DNA of 64,000 bases from Atherix ibis (taxonomy: Eukaryota; Arthropoda; Insecta; Diptera; Athericidae): contig OY282606.1 in the NCBI GenBank assembly GCA_958298945.1, positions 41,305,920 to 41,369,919 of the forward strand, read 5' to 3'. The translations under genes were made by a program, and so were the position numbers. Below are positions 62,531 through 64,000 of the stretch, piece by piece. The number at the start of each line of letters is the position of its first letter. Position 1 is the first letter of the stretch. The notes under the pieces were generated by a model, which did no database searches, was not told where the DNA came from, and worked only from the letters and a program-made list of their open reading frames with translations.

Positions 62531-64000
62531 AAATTAGATTGTTTTACTTCTAGGCAAATATTTTTATGAAGAGACCGAAAAATTTGAACATGGTTCTATA
62601 CTCTAACATTACACTTTAAAAATATAAAAGGAAAAATCAATCTTTTGGCACAACTGTGGGAAAATATTTACCAATTTGCTCAGAATTTTTCTACTCTTCT
62701 AGAATAACCTTTGCAAACGTTAATAAATACAGAATTTTTCATTCGATATAAACTTGAAGATTATTAATTTCTAAAGAGTTTTGTGTTTGTTATGCTGCCA
62801 TAGATGAATAGTAAAATATAAAATCTTTGTTTAGAAAGTTCGTGTTTAGCTTGAGGCGACTGTCTTTTAAATTATTTTGCGCTTTTTAATAACAAAAAAA
62901 AAAAAAAAACAAACAAAAAAGCTCTATCAGTAATAATTGTGGTACAAATGTACAATTTATGATTGAGAATCGTGGACATGGAAAAAATTTTGAATTATTT
63001 TAGTACCACAAAGTGCTTAAAGTCAATTTCCCTGAGTCTTGGTTGCTGCTGACACATTTCAAACACGCTATTGGGAAGATATCAAGTAACATTCAAGTTG
63101 GTATATTTTGACTTTATGGAATCCGGTATGACTTGCACTCGTACGAGTGTAAACATATGCGATTGACCAAAAACGCGAAAATTAACCGAAAACCTTAACG
63201 ATAAGAATTTATGGCATTTGGAAAATTTATCACATTTGTATCGGACTTTCAGAAATCCTTCCGCGTTTCAGATATCACTGGTGGTAATCGTATTGAACTT
63301 GGCTGGCATGTATGACCACGTATGGTTGCTGAGTGAAACGAGACTCCATAAAATATTAAATGGCAAGGCAGAGTATCATCATTCATTAAAATGGTAAGAA
63401 GAGGTGCAAATATGAAGGACGGCAAGTCAGATCATGCACGAAATACGTATGAATTCAATATAACTGCTCCCTAGCCCCAGCACCTACTCGTATCTACAAT
63501 AGCTTATCTTCCCTAAAGGTGATTGACAGTATGTCGTGCACGTCTTGTTTGCCATTGAGTAAGTCCGGAACGCGTGCGCACAAACGTGGTCCGAAGTATT
63601 CACGTTTTTGGATGTACTGATGCAATACTTTGTGAATTGTTGGTGTCAAATTGATGAGGTCGGTACACGCAACGAGGCGGGACTATCTTGTAGGTTCCAC
63701 TTAAAGAAACGTGCCAGTCGTGAGTGACATTGTTATTCCTAAGCGGCCCTAATATATTCAGAACCTTAAAAAGATTCTCATTCAAAAATCTAAAATGCAT
63801 GAACCGTTGACGGGGATTATTAGAGTAAACAGAGACTAGAATCTAAAATAACATGCCTTTTCTTATGGACTTTTCTAAGATTTGCAACGGAAAATGTCCA
63901 CTCATGTTTTTTAGTAACTTTGTTAAATTCGCCGGGAACAAGATATACGAGAATAATTGAAAGATGACACTCTGGTATGAATTTTATTAAAAATTTTAAC
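62531..64000. other. AT-rich then GC-richer DNA at the window end
   Basis: A 19-nt A-run lies at about 62894-62913. From about 63040 to 63840 the DNA is GC-richer, like the blocks at 4.6 and 38-45 kb. A 66-codon minus-strand frame at 63600-63800 has no recognisable domain. Confidence 0.45.

Noticed and set aside
9141..62913. CRISPR arrays, bacterial operons, rRNA genes
   Set aside because: None seen; the repeats are microsatellites and transposon parts, and gene structure is eukaryotic.
44990..63150. GTATGACTTG-ACTCGTAC shared by about 44992 and 63127
   Set aside because: One 17-base near match in a 64-kb window is within chance expectation and the flanks do not align.

Overview
The window looks like nuclear DNA from an insect. 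It is very AT-rich and intron-rich, with GT-AG splice sites, long introns, mariner and Tc1-like transposons, a LINE with an RNase H domain, and insect-type gene families (small calponin/Mp20, takeout/JHBP, a non-classical cadherin). A lower dipteran (midge or gnat) is my best guess, but the species cannot be read from the sequence. Multi-exon genes were assembled by hand from splice sites and reading-frame continuity; no search was run.

Left half (2.1-33 kb): one minus-strand gene, a muscle protein 20 (Mp20)-like small calponin of 183 aa, is spread over about 30.7 kb. Its 30-nt first coding exon lies at 32,754-32,783, the second at 8,571-8,779, and the last two at 2.1-2.5 kb. Its 24-kb first intron contains three plus-strand genes: a second small calponin (169 aa, CG5023/myophilin type, 16.1-17.6 kb) and a tandem pair of takeout/JHBP secreted proteins (22.1-25.5 and 27.2-28.9 kb, 263 aa each). 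The JHBP pair shares a core-promoter motif and differs by one intron. The Mp20-like introns also carry a LINE, a reverse LINE scrap, two mariners and several decayed Tc1-like elements.

Middle (33-51 kb): no assembled gene. There is an AT-rich stretch, a GC-richer and CpG-containing block at 38.3-45.5 kb, a third mariner (46.1-47.4 kb) and two LINE fragments (47.7-49.2 kb). Two orphan gene-like signals are noted, a TATA+Inr promoter near 42.75 kb and a 27-nt exon-like block at 34.1 kb.

Right (51.2-59.5 kb): the 3' part of a large minus-strand cadherin gene. Nine exons encode 1,516 residues: the last extracellular repeats, one membrane span and a very large cytoplasmic tail of about 975 residues. 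It most resembles insect cadherin-86C. Its 5' part lies beyond the window or across an intron longer than 4.4 kb.

The genes do not form an operon-like unit. The links I can support are the nesting of one calponin gene inside another, the tandem JHBP duplication, and heavy transposon loading of introns. I found no clear sign of a wholly new biological system. The most unusual items are the antisense nesting, two perfect or near-perfect palindromes inside a dead transposase, the duplicated mariner end, and the sharply GC-richer blocks.
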